A DNA stretch of 64,000 nucleotides, taken from Physcomitrium patens (Eukaryota > Streptophyta > Bryopsida > Funariales > Funariaceae). Below, piece by piece: positions 1 through 11,549 of this stretch (position 1 is the stretch's first letter; the number at the start of each line of letters is the position of its first letter). Both the position numbers and the translations under genes were made by a program. The notes below the pieces were generated by a model. That model did no database searches. It worked only from the letters and a program-made list of their open reading frames with translations, and was not told the DNA's origin. The DNA is taken from positions 10,153,817 through 10,217,816 of the forward strand of contig NC_037266.1 of NCBI RefSeq assembly GCF_000002425.4, written 5' to 3'.

Positions 1-255
1 AGTTCTACTTATATGGATTGTAGCCAAGTAAAAATAAGTATGTTTTTTAATCTTATAGCTTCTATGTTTTAATATAAATTTGAATTTAAAAAAATCACAT
101 TTTGGATGTTTTAAAATTTTAAATATATAAAGATATTAAAAAGATAGTATATTCATGTAAAAATAGAAAATAAATATAATATATATATATAGATAGTATA
201 TTCATGTACAACTAGAAAATAAATATAATATATATATATATATATTCTAAAAATA

Positions 256-758
256 TATCAAGGACATGAATCACAAACAACCAAAATTTCAATACTTTCT
301 TGTGTTATTGGAATAAATAGATATTCACTCAAAAATAGTATAATATTTGAAATAGAATGGCTATTGCCAAAAAAAATAAAAATAAAAAATAGACTCTTAA
401 AACAAGACTAAGAAAAAAAAAAGTCATTAATAAGAGTGAAGAAGGCCTAATTCTTGCCTTTATATATACTATCTAAGAGCTATGTGATAACATTTTATAA
501 GACCTCTAATACATGTCCAACTTGCAAATCACATGTTTAACTTTCAAAATAAGTTTCTTATATGAACGCCACATAATCAACTTATTGGCCAAATTTTCAA
601 CCTATATATTACATATAAAAATATATAAAGTCAAATCCAAGTCTATAAAGCTTCTAAAAAGCTTTCTCATAAGATATTATCAAATTTACCTACTTTTACT
701 TATTTCTAAGTAATTCTTCTTATCTAAGGAATTATCGATGTTGATTATATCTGTAACA
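256..758 (-). mobile_element. Decayed LTR of Ty3/gypsy relic G
   Basis: About 503 bp, aligned by eye to the LTRs of A, B and C. Shared landmarks are the terminus tatcaaggacatg (canonical TGTCAAGG), the gccattgcca-like segment, the TATA block at ~460-470, the gtgaagaaggcct segment and the terminal tgtaaca. A pyrimidine run follows at 759-771, which is a polypurine tract on the minus strand, so this is the 3' LTR of a minus-strand element. It is heavily converted to A/T. The inverted copy lies at about 31413-31915. Confidence 0.75.
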
Positions 759-1430
759 ATGTCTTTCTTTCTAAAGATAAGTTTCTTAAGGATTGATAAT
801 TCTATCTTGACTTTTTATCTTAATTTTGATGAATGTTGTAGATAAAAAAATATCAACCCTTTTTATTACATTTGCAAGATTCTAAGTTGGCTTCTATGTG
901 CATTTATTAATATTATATCCGCTTCAATCTATAAGATATTTAAACTTATTTTGGCACCACCTTGAATCTAAGACTTCTTCTATTTCAAATTTTTGATTTT
1001 TATCCACTTTTATAAGAAGAAGTGATATTGATCTTTGTCTTGGTATATCTACTAACTTCTATGGCTTAAACATAGATACATAGAACATAAAATAAATCTT
1101 AATAAACTTTGTTAGGTATAAATGATATACAACTAGATTGATTTGTTCACAAATAAGAAATGGTTCTAATCTATAATAATTTAATTTGTCACAAAATCAA
1201 ATAATTTTAATACTATGATAAAGTAACCATATTTTATTACCAATTTAAAATTGAGGTTATTCCTTGTAATATATATCTACATTAATCTTTTGTTGTTTTT
1301 AAGATTTTTTTAATTGTGTCTTAATTATTGCATGTAGCTATAATAAACAATTCACCAAATCTTTTTTTACAAGCTAATCAACTTTTGAGAAGTCAAAAAT
1401 ATGAAATTATGGATGATAACCATGACTAGT

Positions 1431-1478
<48 letters not shown>

Positions 1479-1748
1479 GTAGAAGAATGTGTTGTATTAT
1501 TGTAGACAAGCTTTAAGTATAATAAAAGAGTTTTTCAATTATTGTAATAGTAATTGATGATATAACTCAAACATTGATTCAAAACTTGATTCATTTGTTT
1601 TATTTGTCTATCAATTTGAAGATAAAAAGCAAAATATAGTTTTATGTCTACATTTAATATCTTAAAAAAAATCTTTCAAATTTTAATACAAATTATGTCC
1701 ATCTATTTGATATTATATCTCTTTCTAATCTATGATAGCAATAAATAT

Positions 1749-1804
<56 letters not shown>

Positions 1805-3860
1805 GATAGATACTATATATAACATAAAATATACCATCTTGGTGAAACGATCTAATATCACAAATATAAGATCATAAAAACTTAAGATTAAAAGATTTGT
1901 CATAAAATCCATAGAAAAAAAAACCATAATTATTTTAATATAGATAATGGTTGAAAAAATATATAAGACTAATAACAAGGAATTTTTAATCTTGAACAAA
2001 TATTATATGACCGTACAAAGTTTTTAATTGCCTTTCACATTCAAGGCCATAAAATACCTCTTGATATTAACATCTAAGGTCTTGTTGTATTCAAAATATT
2101 GTATAGTTGGAAAATTGTGATATACTTAAAAAACACTTAATTATGTTTTATTTTTTGGAACATATGAGCATCTCTTGCAATAAAATAGATTATCTTTGAA
2201 TTCAAACTTGAAAATATAATAAAATTTACATAGATTATTCTTAATATCATAAAAAAAAAGATCTAAGAATATACTTGATTGAACTTAATTAAAAATATTA
2301 AATTAATAGTTAATATTGATTTTATAGCTTATAAATTAATTTTAAAAAATTCTAAACGACTTATTTATTATTGATCATAAGCTGCATGTTTTTTCTTTTG
2401 GTAGAAGATAAAAACATCTAAAAAGGACGTCTAACAAACCCTGTTGTTTTTTTAGTCAATAAGTGAACTTGAATTTAAATCTTGAAAAATACATGCTCCA
2501 ATATACTTTGTAATAATTTAATACATATGTTGAGATAAAATATTGAAGATTCTTATGATTTATATAAGTAATCATTTGTTTAGAAGTGTTTTCCAAATAA
2601 TGATGTTATATTTGAAATGAAGCTTTAATTGCAAGAAATTCTTTATCATGGTTTTCATAATTGATCTTATTTGCTGATTTTTTTTTTCTTTTTTTTTTTC
2701 TTTTTTTTTTTAATATCAAAGGCTACATAGTGAAGTTTATCAATTGCTCCTACTTGTGAAAATATTACATCTAAGACAAAGTTTAATACAAATATTTATA
2801 TAAAAAATATCCTAAACAAATCAATACAAAATAAGATTGACGTTGTAATAAAAGTTGTCTTTAAAGCTTCAAATGATGTTTTAACTTATTTGTTCTACTC
2901 AAGTTTGTCTTTACAAGTCAAATGTGTCAGTAGAACTACAACTTAAGAAAATTTCTTCTTAATGGTTTGATGGTAAGAAGCTAATTTTAAAAGATATTGC
3001 ATTTGTTTCATTGTTTTTAAGATCTTTTAATCTATGATATCTTGAAACTTCTTAATTTATATTATAAAATCATTATTTGAGATAATATATATTAAAAATA
3101 TAACTTGAATTGTATAAAATATATATTTCTTTTTTTTGACATAGAAGCATGCATTTCTAAGTTTTTGTAATACACAAGCATAAAGTTCGTATTTTTTTTG
3201 TTTTAAGCTTAGATAAAAAACAATTTTACTAATAAAAGACAAAATCATCCAAAAAATCATTAAATATATCATTTAAATAGATGTTGAAAAGTAGATGGTA
3301 TATTTATAAGTTCAAAAAGCCTAACAATTATTTTAAAAATGCTCATACATTGTTTGAATCTAATATTCTATTTACTTGCTTATTTTTAATGCATATCATA
3401 TTATATGTTCATCATAGATTTCTTTTGGTATAATCATTTGTTTGATTTAATTGATCAAGAAGTTCTTATATCAAAGATAGAGTGTACATATTCTTAATAG
3501 TAATCTTATTGTGTCTTTAATAATCCACACACATCCATAATAATCCATCTTTTTTTGTTCCAAATAAGATTGGAATTCCTATTAAAAAAATTTAAATGGT
3601 ATATGAAATTAATAGCTAAGTTTTAATCAATGTGCTCTTTAAATGTAGCCAATATTTTTTGTAATAAGATAGTTCAAATAGCTCTTGAATTCCTTTTTTA
3701 AAAATCAATTAAGCAATAATTAAGATAATATTTAAAAGAATATATCTATTTTTCTTCTATAATACATTTTAATAATCTTTATTATAGATTTGAATGTTGT
3801 CTTGAAGTCTTTTTATCATCAAAATGGATGTAGCATTAATAATAAAAGATAGATTTTTAT
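759..3860 (-). pseudogene. Relic G: integrase, RNase H and RT remnants of Ty3/gypsy pol
   Basis: On the minus strand, fragments match the pol of element A in order. Chromodomain and GPY/F remnants lie at ~820-1300 and the integrase core at ~1640-2000, where the motif VILDRFTKM survives of VIVDRFTKM. RNase H remnants lie at ~2380-2720. RT remnants at 3057-3272 keep QKLRNACFYVKKKKYIFYTI and GYIISND. Many stops and A/T-shifted codons make it non-coding. Unlike A and B, only ~60 bp separate the LTR from the integrase end, so the extra downstream ORF is absent. The (AT)n runs at 1434-1476 and 1752-1804 interrupt it. Confidence 0.75.
1434..1804. repeat. Two (AT)n microsatellites in the left arm
   Basis: Pure alternating AT runs lie at about 1434-1476 and 1752-1804. 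They account for the tyrosine-isoleucine runs in short ORFs across them, which are not genes. Both are mirrored in the right arm at about 30696-30737 and 30367-30419. Confidence 0.95.
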
Positions 3861-5300
3861 TTATTTATTTATTTATTTTTGCAGCAAGCATGAAAGCTCT
3901 TGTACATATTAATAAGATTTTGGTTGTCCTAGATCTATGTCTTTCTACTTAGACCATATAAATTTGAATTTTGTTGTAGAAAAAATTAAGGTTTTAAGAA
4001 ATCTTATTTATTTAAAGATTATACTTTTCTATCTATAATAAACTTAAAATAATTGAATTAAAAAGAAATTTTATAAAATTATATATTATTAAGTTATTAT
4101 AAATTTTAATTACTATATCTATAAGAAAAATTTCATAGATAACATCTTTAAAATACAATGAACAACCATCTATGATTTCTATATGTACAGACTTAATTTT
4201 CTTTATTGAAGATATTTATTATTTTTTAATAAAACATTTATCTACAAAAAAAGTTAAGGCTCTTAAATCTAATAAGATAAAGGTTTTATTATTTTTTGGT
4301 TCTAAATCACATCTATTATGAAGCAAGATGAGAGACCTAAGGAGATAATAAGACCTTTATTAGATCTTGTAAAAGAAATTAGCCACATGATTTGTATAGT
4401 AGATAGATAAACTTATGTTTCAACACTTTGTCTTCTTTGGCAACTATGCTCCTTATTTTATAATTGCATTGATTCTTTGAATAATGTTTAGTAGTGTGTT
4501 TAGGATCTTTACAATATAAATATAATTATTTTTGATAAAATTAATATTTTTCTTTATTTGTAAGAAATATAAATTATATTTAATTAACTTACATGGATTT
4601 TGATCTTAATGAATAAGTTTCTAAAAACTCAAGAATTATTATCTTTATTTGATTTTTTTTTGCAACATGTATGAGTACTCTTACATGTGCCAATAATAGT
4701 TCCGAATTATTGGTTATTTGGATTTCTTCTAGTCTAGCAAATTTTTAGGCTAAACTACTAAAAAGAATAAAGTTATGAGAATTTTAGTCTATTTTATAAT
4801 TATACTTTTTTTATCTATGCTAATCCTAAAATAATTTGATTTGATCTTATCACATTTATTATTATCAAATTCTTTAGACCACTTATTGCTTTATCTATTG
4901 GAAGATTTTGATAATTAACATCTCAAGAAGACAAAGAAAAACTATTTGTTATTTCTACATGCATAAGTTTGGTTTTTATAAGTAAAGATATTTTTTGTTT
5001 TTTGATAAAATCTTTATCTATAAAATAGGTTGAGGCTCTTGATTCTAACAAGGCTAAAATTTTGTGATTTTTTTGTTCTTCAGTAAACTTCTATTATGAA
5101 ATAAGATGAGGAATTTGAGGAGAAAATATGACCTTTACTAAGTTTTATGCAAAATTCTAATTGCTTAATCTCTATTCTAGCTAGAGAAATTCGTTTTTTG
5201 ATACATTGTTGTCTTTGGTAACCATATTCATCATTTTTGATGGCATTGCTTTTTTGGATAATTTTAAGTAGTGTACTTGGATTCTCCCAATATAAATGCA
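3860..5300 (-). pseudogene. Relic G: protease-gag junction present twice in direct orientation
   Basis: Two successive minus-strand stretches, ~3870-4660 and ~4670-5300, both match the protease through gag zinc-knuckle region of element A (A 13010-13700). Each contains a degraded version of the segment before the protease active site and of the CCHC region; the second gives YWENPSTLL where A has YCGEPKHTA. Either an ~800-bp direct duplication within G occurred or two related relics were joined end to end. No reading frame is open for long. Confidence 0.6.
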
Positions 5301-5639
5301 AATCTTCTTGACAATGTCAAGTATTCTTTTGCTTAAAAAGAGATTTAAAATATATTTTTGTTGTAATGCACTTAATTTAATTGCATTGAAGTTATTTAAA
5401 ATGTAATTAAATTTATTTTTAGGAAAGAAGGAATATAATGCTAATATATGTATCAATTTGAATAAAAATTAAGATAAGAAATTATCGCCTTGGATCAATT
5501 GTTCAAGCCTTGAAGATATTGCCTTTTAAGATATATACCTAGCTCTATAGGAATTCAAATCAAATATTAAAAGAAGGCTAAGGTGGAGATTATGGCATCA
5601 AGTGGGATTTTATTTTTTTCCCTTGGACTAGTGTGATGA

Positions 5640-6242
5640 GGGGAGGGGAGGTTGCTGAAATTTTTGAATGACAAGATTCAAGATTAATTTGGATTTTTTT
5701 TATTTTTTTTCTATATTTTTATATTTTTACATTAAGACTTTTAGTAAAGCAAGATCTTATTGTTAGCTTTCCAACAAGCCTTGACATGCAAAAAGAAGAG
5801 CTATAATAACGGATATCCATGAAAATTAGTGGATAGAGGGTCACTAGAGTTTTCAGGTGACGAGATTAAAGATTGATTTGGGATTTTTCTTATCCTATGC
5901 TATATTTTCATCTTTTTATATTGAGATTTTGAGAGAAGTTAGATATTGTTTTAATATGCAAGAAGAAAATTTATGACAAGGGAGATCCATGCAAATTAGT
6001 GGGTGGAAGATTGCTAATATTTTTGAAGTGACAAGATTTAAGATTAGTTCGGATTTTTCTATGCCATCTAATATATTTTTATTTTTTTGTATTGACATTT
6101 TGAAAGAGCTAGATCTTGTCATTAGCTTTTCAACAGTCTTAGCATACAAGAAAAGAAGGTTGTAACAAATGGAATCCATGTATATTTGTGAGAAGGAGAT
6201 TGCTGGAATTTTTGGGTGGTAAGCTTCAAGACTACCAGTAAC

Positions 6243-6277
<35 letters not shown>

Positions 6278-6560
6278 TTAAGAATATTTTGAGAGAAGCT
6301 AGATCTTATTTTTTAGATTTTTAGCCAGCCTTAGCATATAAGAAGAGAAGTTGTAACAAAAGAAATCTATATAAATTAGTAGGTGGAAGATTTTCTATAT
6401 CATTTGCTATATTTTCATCTTTTTATGTTGAGATTTTGAATAAAGCTAGATCTTATCATTAGCTTTTCAATACGCCTTAATATGCAAGACAAAATAGTTG
6501 TGATAAGAGAGATCTAATCTAATTTGTAGACGAGGATTTTGAAGATTGTGGTTATAGCAA
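5640..6560. repeat. Degenerate ~185-bp tandem repeat, about five monomers
   Basis: Monomers start near 5650, 5837, 6008, 6195 and 6385. Each carries the same succession of blocks: gattgctggaatttttg, a caagattcaagatta block, a ctatattttcatcttttta block, gagattttgagagaagctag, atcttatcattagcttttca, then agcatgcaagaagagaag and a ccatgcaaattagtgggtgg block. The second monomer lacks the cattagcttttcaa segment; the fourth carries a poly-T run (6247-6276). No coding potential is seen. Confidence 0.75.
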
Positions 6561-7265
6561 GCGGCCAATTTTTTCTATCATTTGGTTCTCATTTTTTTTG
6601 AAATTTGTTTATTAATTTTGAAAATTTAATTTTTTTAGCTTTAATTAATTTAATGAACTAAAATTTATTTAAATTAAATTAGTAATAAGTTAATTATAGA
6701 TATTTTAGTAAAAAAGTTTGAATTTGAAATTAAAATTAGAGATTGGATGCATTTTACCACAAGAAAGGAATTAATCAAAAAATTGTATTTAATATTTAGA
6801 AATCCTTTTTATACTTGAATTCTTTTGGAACAAAATTGTCATTCTTACAAATCATTTGCAATTAAGGATCCCAAATTACTTTTACAAAGGTTCATCTTCT
6901 TGACACCATGTCAATTTACATAGGCTTTAGCTTATACAAATAAGCTTCTAAAAACTTAGGAAATTTTGCCATGGCTTGACTTATATTTCTTCAACCAAAT
7001 CTTTATTCTTGTTATCTTTCAAAGGGTCGATTGTTGCATACAATGGCTTAAGTTATAAATTTCTTTAATGAATCTGCTCTTGATATTGTTGTAGAATAGA
7101 TATTAATTTTTTTTTAAAAGATATTGGTAAAATATACTAATAGTCTATAGAATATGCAATTCAAGAAGATGGATGATTGATTTAGTTTTTAAAAGCAGTT
7201 AATTACAGAATTATAGTTAGAATTTGAAAAATTAAAGGAAAATATAAAAGAGTTGTAGAAGTTAG
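6560..7265. other. AT-rich stretch with a faint gag relic
   Basis: Mostly unrecognised AT-rich DNA. Around 6950-7080 it resembles the stretch at about 35070-35180 (shared cttgacttat, ccaaatctttattctt and tgcatacaatggctta-type blocks). That suggests both are remnants of the same Ty3 gag, lying upstream of the protease remnants on the minus strand. Confidence 0.35.
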
Positions 7266-7880
7266 TTTAAGGGCCAGACTGTGATAGTCATGAGTCGGAG
7301 TAAGCTTGGTGCTATCTCTTTCTTTGTTTATTTCTTGGATTTTTTTTTCTTTGTAGAAGAAGAGTTATGAATAGTTTCTCAAAAATGTGAAGTAATGTTC
7401 TGGAATGAAAATAGATTCGATATTATCAAAGGAAGACTTTGATTTATTGAATATTGAGTTATACAGTGGTGAATTGAAAGAGATTAGTTAGAAATATTTG
7501 TTAATATTGGATATGAATGGAAGGATTATAATACATTGAGTATTGAGAATTGAGAGTGATTTATCAGAAGGAGTCTATAGAGTTTGGAATTTTGTGAAAA
7601 AGTGTGTTAAGAAGGACCGCTAGTAGTGAAGGATTTTAATGTTTGGATTATGAAATGATTATATATTATCTTTTAGGATAGTGCGGAGTACTATTAGGAA
7701 GTGGAAAACATTGTGGTATTCTTTGATATTTTCAGTGGTTCGGAATATGGTTAATTGTGTGACCATAACAAGTAGAACTTATTTGCTTAATCTTTCCCAG
7801 CATTCAAATCTCCTTCTACAGGTTTATTCTCAAAGAAATTTTTAGAATAAATAAAATGATAATTTTATATTGGTACCACT
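7266..7880 (+). mobile_element. Possible 5' LTR and leader of Ty3 element F
   Basis: Begins tgtgatagtcatgag. Near 7870 it ends beside ttggtaccactgtcgggg, which resembles a plant primer-binding site of the TGGTAyCAGAGC type. Degraded gag of the same strand follows at ~8440. The boundaries are guesses because no matching 3' LTR of this sequence is visible. Confidence 0.3.
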
Positions 7881-8439
7881 GTCGGGGATTGATAATAGCA
7901 TTGAGTGTTAGGAATTAACTGCCGGATGAATAGATGGAAAATAGGAATCAAAATCAGTAGAATATAATGAAAGAGTATGGTTATTAAAAATAAGAACTTA
8001 AAAGTAAAGAGAATACGACAGTCAAAAGAAAGAATAGAGAGATTGCAAGCAAGAAATTTGTTGCGTAAGAAGCAAGCACAAAAGTTAAAAAGGAATCATC
8101 AATAAAGTTGGATTAAGCCATGGTTATATGTCTGTCGGCATATCCGAGTATATCTAAAAGCTGATCGACATCTAATATTTTAGAAGTATATATCGTTAGA
8201 GAAATTACCAAGAGTACTCGCAAAAAATTTGATCAATAGTCCAGTATTTTCCTTGAGGCTATTAATTGCGAGTGGAGGAATCACAAAAGAACTGGATACT
8301 CCATTAGGTATGTTTTTAATAATAGAAGCTGTCAATTCCGTCAAAACTGGTTACGTAGAGTGACATAAATTATTAGTCAATAAAGGCCAATTCAGTGTAT
8401 TTCAAAATCTATCATTTTTACCCTCAATTTGATCGAATA

Positions 8440-8933
8440 ACTTCTTTGAGGATAATAATAGCAAATTGAGAAAACTTGAAAGTTTAAAACAAACAATTGG
8501 AAAAGGCACCGGTTATTTTAATAAAAAGATTAAATGATACATTGTTCTTTTTAATGGCAATGGGTGGTCCAACAGTTCCAATAGCAATACAAATGGATGA
8601 CATGAACGATTGTACAATAAGAGTGGCTCTATTATCTATTTTTAGGGACTTTTTGGATGTAAATCCCAATCAATATTTGTCTCAATTTCTGACAGCATGT
8701 ATAGCCAATAATGGAAGAACCAAAGATATTTGATTAGAATGGTTGCCAGCAACCTTAAAGGACACGGTATTTGAATGGTATAAGTGCTAACTAGTGGGTC
8801 AATTTTCAAATTGAGAAGCATTGAACAATACATTTTTAAGCCATTTTTGGCCAATTGGTTTTGAGAACCGCCTTTGAAAGAGATTAATGAATAGCAAAAT
8901 GATCCTAGGGGAGGCGGTGGAATCGTACTATGG
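8440..8933 (+). pseudogene. Relic F: gag fragment
   Basis: The frame at 8497-8733 and its continuation past a TGA (TGG in the ancestor) read as a plant Ty3/gypsy Gag. Recognisable pieces are FRDFLDVNPNQYLSQFLTAC, WLPATLKDTVFEWY and GEAVESYYG. The reading breaks at 8933, where element A is inserted, and resumes at 15310 with YG followed by MADILNKWPNKRP. The host element is plus strand and older than A. Stops at 8731-8733 and after WYKC, plus missing 5' sequence, show it is dead. Confidence 0.7.
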
Positions 8934-9485
8934 TGTCAAGGACAAGAACTCGATGAAAGCTAAAGAGTAAGTGAGACTTTTCTCAAAAAGAAATAGGACA
9001 AAATAGAAATATGTATATTAAGAAAGAAACTGGAATGGCTATTGCCAAAATACAAGAAAACTAGAGACCCTTGAAACTAGACTAGAAGCAAGAAAGGAGT
9101 TGACAAGAGTGAAGAAGCCTTCACTCTTGTCTCTATATATACTATCTAACTAGGGGCTACGTGGCGACGTTCTATAGGACCTCCAATATGTGTTGACTTT
9201 GTAGGACACATGCCTTGACTTACAAGGCAAGTTTTTCTACGTGTGGGCCACATAGTTAGCTTGATCTTCAAGCTAACAACATGTGTGGTACATGGCCAAC
9301 TTGTTGACCACGTTTCTAATCCAAAAAGTCAATCAAAGACACCTATGAAGTCAAAGCAGCGTCTAGGAAGTTTCTAAGAAGCTTCTATATTAAATATTAT
9401 ACAATTAACTTACTTTTATCTACTTTTACTTACTTCTACCTATTTCTATATGTAATTATTAGCTTACATGATTATGGCCGTGACA
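8934..9485 (-). repeat. 3' LTR of element A
   Basis: On the minus strand it runs TGTCACGGCCATAATC to CTTGTCCTTGACA, with canonical TG and CA ends. It contains a TATA box (9134-9141) followed directly by a 30-nt hairpin (9102-9131, 13-bp stem). A second perfect inverted repeat (gttagcttga / tcaagctaac) lies near 9260. It is adjacent to the polypurine tract. Confidence 0.95.
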
Positions 9486-9499
9486 TTACCCCCCCTTCT
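9486..9499 (-). other. Polypurine tract of element A
   Basis: The minus strand reads AGAAGGGGGGGTAA immediately upstream of the 3' LTR, the position expected for plus-strand priming in LTR retrotransposons. B has AGAAAGGGGGATAA and D AGAAGGGGAGGTAA at the same place. Confidence 0.85.
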
Positions 9500-9526
9500 A
9501 GAGACGAGTTCCACGAGGAGCGGTCA

Positions 9527-9949
9527 TCATATGTTGAGGAAATCTATGATGCGACGAATTGTATTCGCCACATACACTGATCTCTGTTCTCTTCGAAGAT
9601 GATTGATAGGGCCTCTCAACCATCGGTAGTGTCCCATACCAGGGCGGGAAGACCACCCAGTTATTTGATCATTATTGAGGCCTTCATAACTTCCTTCGAA
9701 TAGAATATTCGGAACACCATCAGGAGTTGTTCCTACCTCTAGCAAAATCACCAAACATCGGGAGTCCCTTCCCAAATCGTGATACCAAACGCGTTGTATC
9801 TCACCATCTGTTCGAGGAAGAACATGTCATTCTTGAAGATCTTCATCTCGATTGCGTCGTCTTGAAGGTTGTGACAATCGTAATGTCTCGTCCGGCAGGT
9901 CAGCAAACGAAGGTTCTTGAGTTGAATCTGCTGGTTGTTGGCTTTCCAT
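9527..9949 (-). CDS. Extra ORF downstream of the chromodomain, element A copy (one internal TGA)
   Basis: 423 nt: ATG at 9949, stop at 9527, one internal TGA that is CGA in relative D. It starts 95 nt after the integrase-chromodomain stop, in another frame, and ends ~27 bp before the polypurine tract. The N-terminal part is acidic and polar (SQQPADSTQEPSFADLPDE); the C-terminal part is more ordered, with VILLEVGTTPDGVPN, FEGSYEGLNNDQ and GMGHYRWLRGPINHLRREQ. No transmembrane segment or zinc motif is seen. Frames of exactly the same length occur in B (24884-25306) and D (63138-63560). I do not recognise the family; chromoviruses normally end with the chromodomain. Confidence 0.6.
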
Positions 9950-10043
9950 CTAATTAGCGTCACAAATGCAAAGAAGTTACAAACAAGGATAGGAAATTGA
10001 ATGTTATCTTGCCTCAATCTTGTCTCTTTTATAAGAGAGATTT

Positions 10044-11534
10044 TCATCTTGGTTTTGATGGATGTCGTTGATGAAAAACTTTGACTTTAGTTGATGCATT
10101 TGCTAGATTCCTGGATGGCTCCCATGTGCGTTCACTAATATCATATCCGCGCCAATGAACAAGATATTCCAGCTTATTTCGGCGCCGCCTTGAGTCTAAT
10201 ATCTCTTCCACCTCAAATTCTTCATTATTATCTACTTCTATAGGAGGCGATGGCATTTGTCTTCTTCCTTGTATATCCACTGTCTTATATGGTTCAAGAA
10301 GAGATACGTGGAATACAAGATGGATCTTCATCAACTCTGGTAGATGTAACCGATATGCAACTGGGTTGATCTGTTCAGAAACAGAAAAGGGGCCAAGCCT
10401 ACGATAGTCCAACTTGTCACAAGGTCGAGTAGTCTTGATATTGCGACGAAGTAGCCATACCTTATCACCGACGTTGATCTGTGGTTGCTCCTTACGATAT
10501 ACATCTGCATTTATCTTTTGTCGTTCTTGAGCTTTCTTCAACTGCGCCTTCATTATTGCATGTAACTCTGACAACCGATTTGTCATATCTTCTACTGCAG
10601 GATTATCAACTTTTGAAAAATCAAAAGTATCAAGTCGTGGATGATAGCCATAATTGGCAAAGAAAGGTGTTTGTTGCGTGGAGGAATGTACCGTATTATT
10701 ATAAGCAAACTCTGCCAATGGCAGAAGGTTTGTCCAATCATCTTGTTGGTAGTTGATGGTACACCTTAAATATTGTTCCAAGACTTGGTTTACGCGCTCT
10801 GTTTGTCCATCAGTTTGAGGATGGAAAGCTAAAGATAGCTTTATGTCCACTTTTAAAATCTTGAAAAGAGTCCTCCAGAATCTCGACACAAATTGAGTTC
10901 CCCTATCCGATATGATATCTTTAGGTAATCCATGATAGCGATAGATATTATCAATGAAAAGCTTAGCTGTTTCTTCACCTGTGATAGATTTTGTACATGG
11001 CATAAAATGTGCCATCTTGGTGAAACGATCTACTATCACAAATATAGAATCATAAGATCTTGAGTTTGGAAGATCTGTGATGAAATCCATAGAAACAGAA
11101 GACCATGGTTGTTCTGGTATAGGTAATGGCTGAAGAAGTCCGTAAGGTCGATGTCGAGGAATTTTTGATCTTGAACAAATATCACATGATTGTACAAAGT
11201 CTTTGACTGACTTCCACATTTGTGGCCACCAAAAATCTCTTGATATGAGTTCCAGAGTCTTATTATATCCAAAGTGCCCTGCTGCTGGAAAGTCATGACG
11301 TGCTTGAAGAACACGCAAACGTGCTTTTCCTTCTGGAACATATAGGCGTCCTTTAAAATATAATAGATTATTCTTGAACTCGAACTTAGAAGAATCATGA
11401 GACTTGGAAGAATTATTCTCGATATCATGAACAAGAGGATCTGAGGACATACTGGACTGGATTTGCTTGAGAAAAGTTGAATCAACAGTCAATGTTGATT
11501 TCACTGCTCGGAGATGAAATTGCTCCGGTTTCAA
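10044..11534 (-). CDS. Element A integrase with GPY/F and C-terminal chromodomain
   Basis: 496 residues open. It inserts element cDNA into chromosomes. The HHCC zinc domain uses H80, H87, C117 and C120. The catalytic triad is D150 (SMDF), D210 (SDRGTQF) and E246 (TERVNQ), with the usual 35-residue spacing between the last two. A GPY/F module follows (DYRRLGPFSVSEQINPVAY). A chromodomain near the C terminus (FEVEEILDSRRRRNKLEYLV, then WRGYDISERTWEP) probably guides insertion to particular chromatin. It is normally part of a longer pol; here it is cut off from RNase H by a TAA at about 11547. The listed start is the first ATG after that stop, not a native start. Confidence 0.9.
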   Translation of the reverse strand: MKPEQFHLRAVKSTLTVDSTFLKQIQSSMSSDPLVHDIENNSSKSHDSSKFEFKNNLLYFKGRLYVPEGKARLRVLQARHDFPAAGHFGYNKTLELISRDFWWPQMWKSVKDFVQSCDICSRSKIPRHRPYGLLQPLPIPEQPWSSVSMDFITDLPNSRSYDSIFVIVDRFTKMAHFMPCTKSITGEETAKLFIDNIYRYHGLPKDIISDRGTQFVSRFWRTLFKILKVDIKLSLAFHPQTDGQTERVNQVLEQYLRCTINYQQDDWTNLLPLAEFAYNNTVHSSTQQTPFFANYGYHPRLDTFDFSKVDNPAVEDMTNRLSELHAIMKAQLKKAQERQKINADVYRKEQPQINVGDKVWLLRRNIKTTRPCDKLDYRRLGPFSVSEQINPVAYRLHLPELMKIHLVFHVSLLEPYKTVDIQGRRQMPSPPIEVDNNEEFEVEEILDSRRRRNKLEYLVHWRGYDISERTWEPSRNLANASTKVKVFHQRHPSKPR

Positions 11535-11549
11535 GAGAACCGTTCTTTG

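Larger units (their letters stand above)
1..2977. repeat. Left arm of ~2.98 kb inverted repeat
   Basis: Reads as the reverse complement of 29193-32170; matched positions sum to about 32171 over most of the arm, so it is almost gap-free. Translations of 513-713, 1644-1877 and 1730-1999 recur identically on the other strand at 31458-31658, 30294-30527 and 30172-30441. Even the (AT)n and poly-T tracts are shared. Only a few substitutions appear near 2920-2977 and a few indels near position 1. The homology is still running at position 1, so this arm continues outside the window. Its inner end is at 2977, inside the RT region of relic G. Confidence 0.95.

Noticed and set aside
1644..1999. ORFs rich in Tyr-Ile repeats at 1644-1877 and 1730-1999 and their inverted copies
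   Set aside because: The repeats come from (AT)n microsatellites read in either direction; the remainder is decayed integrase.
9748..10047. 99-residue frame 9748-10047 overlapping the extra ORF in element A
   Set aside because: It is in another frame; the 423-nt frame is the one kept at constant length in B and D.
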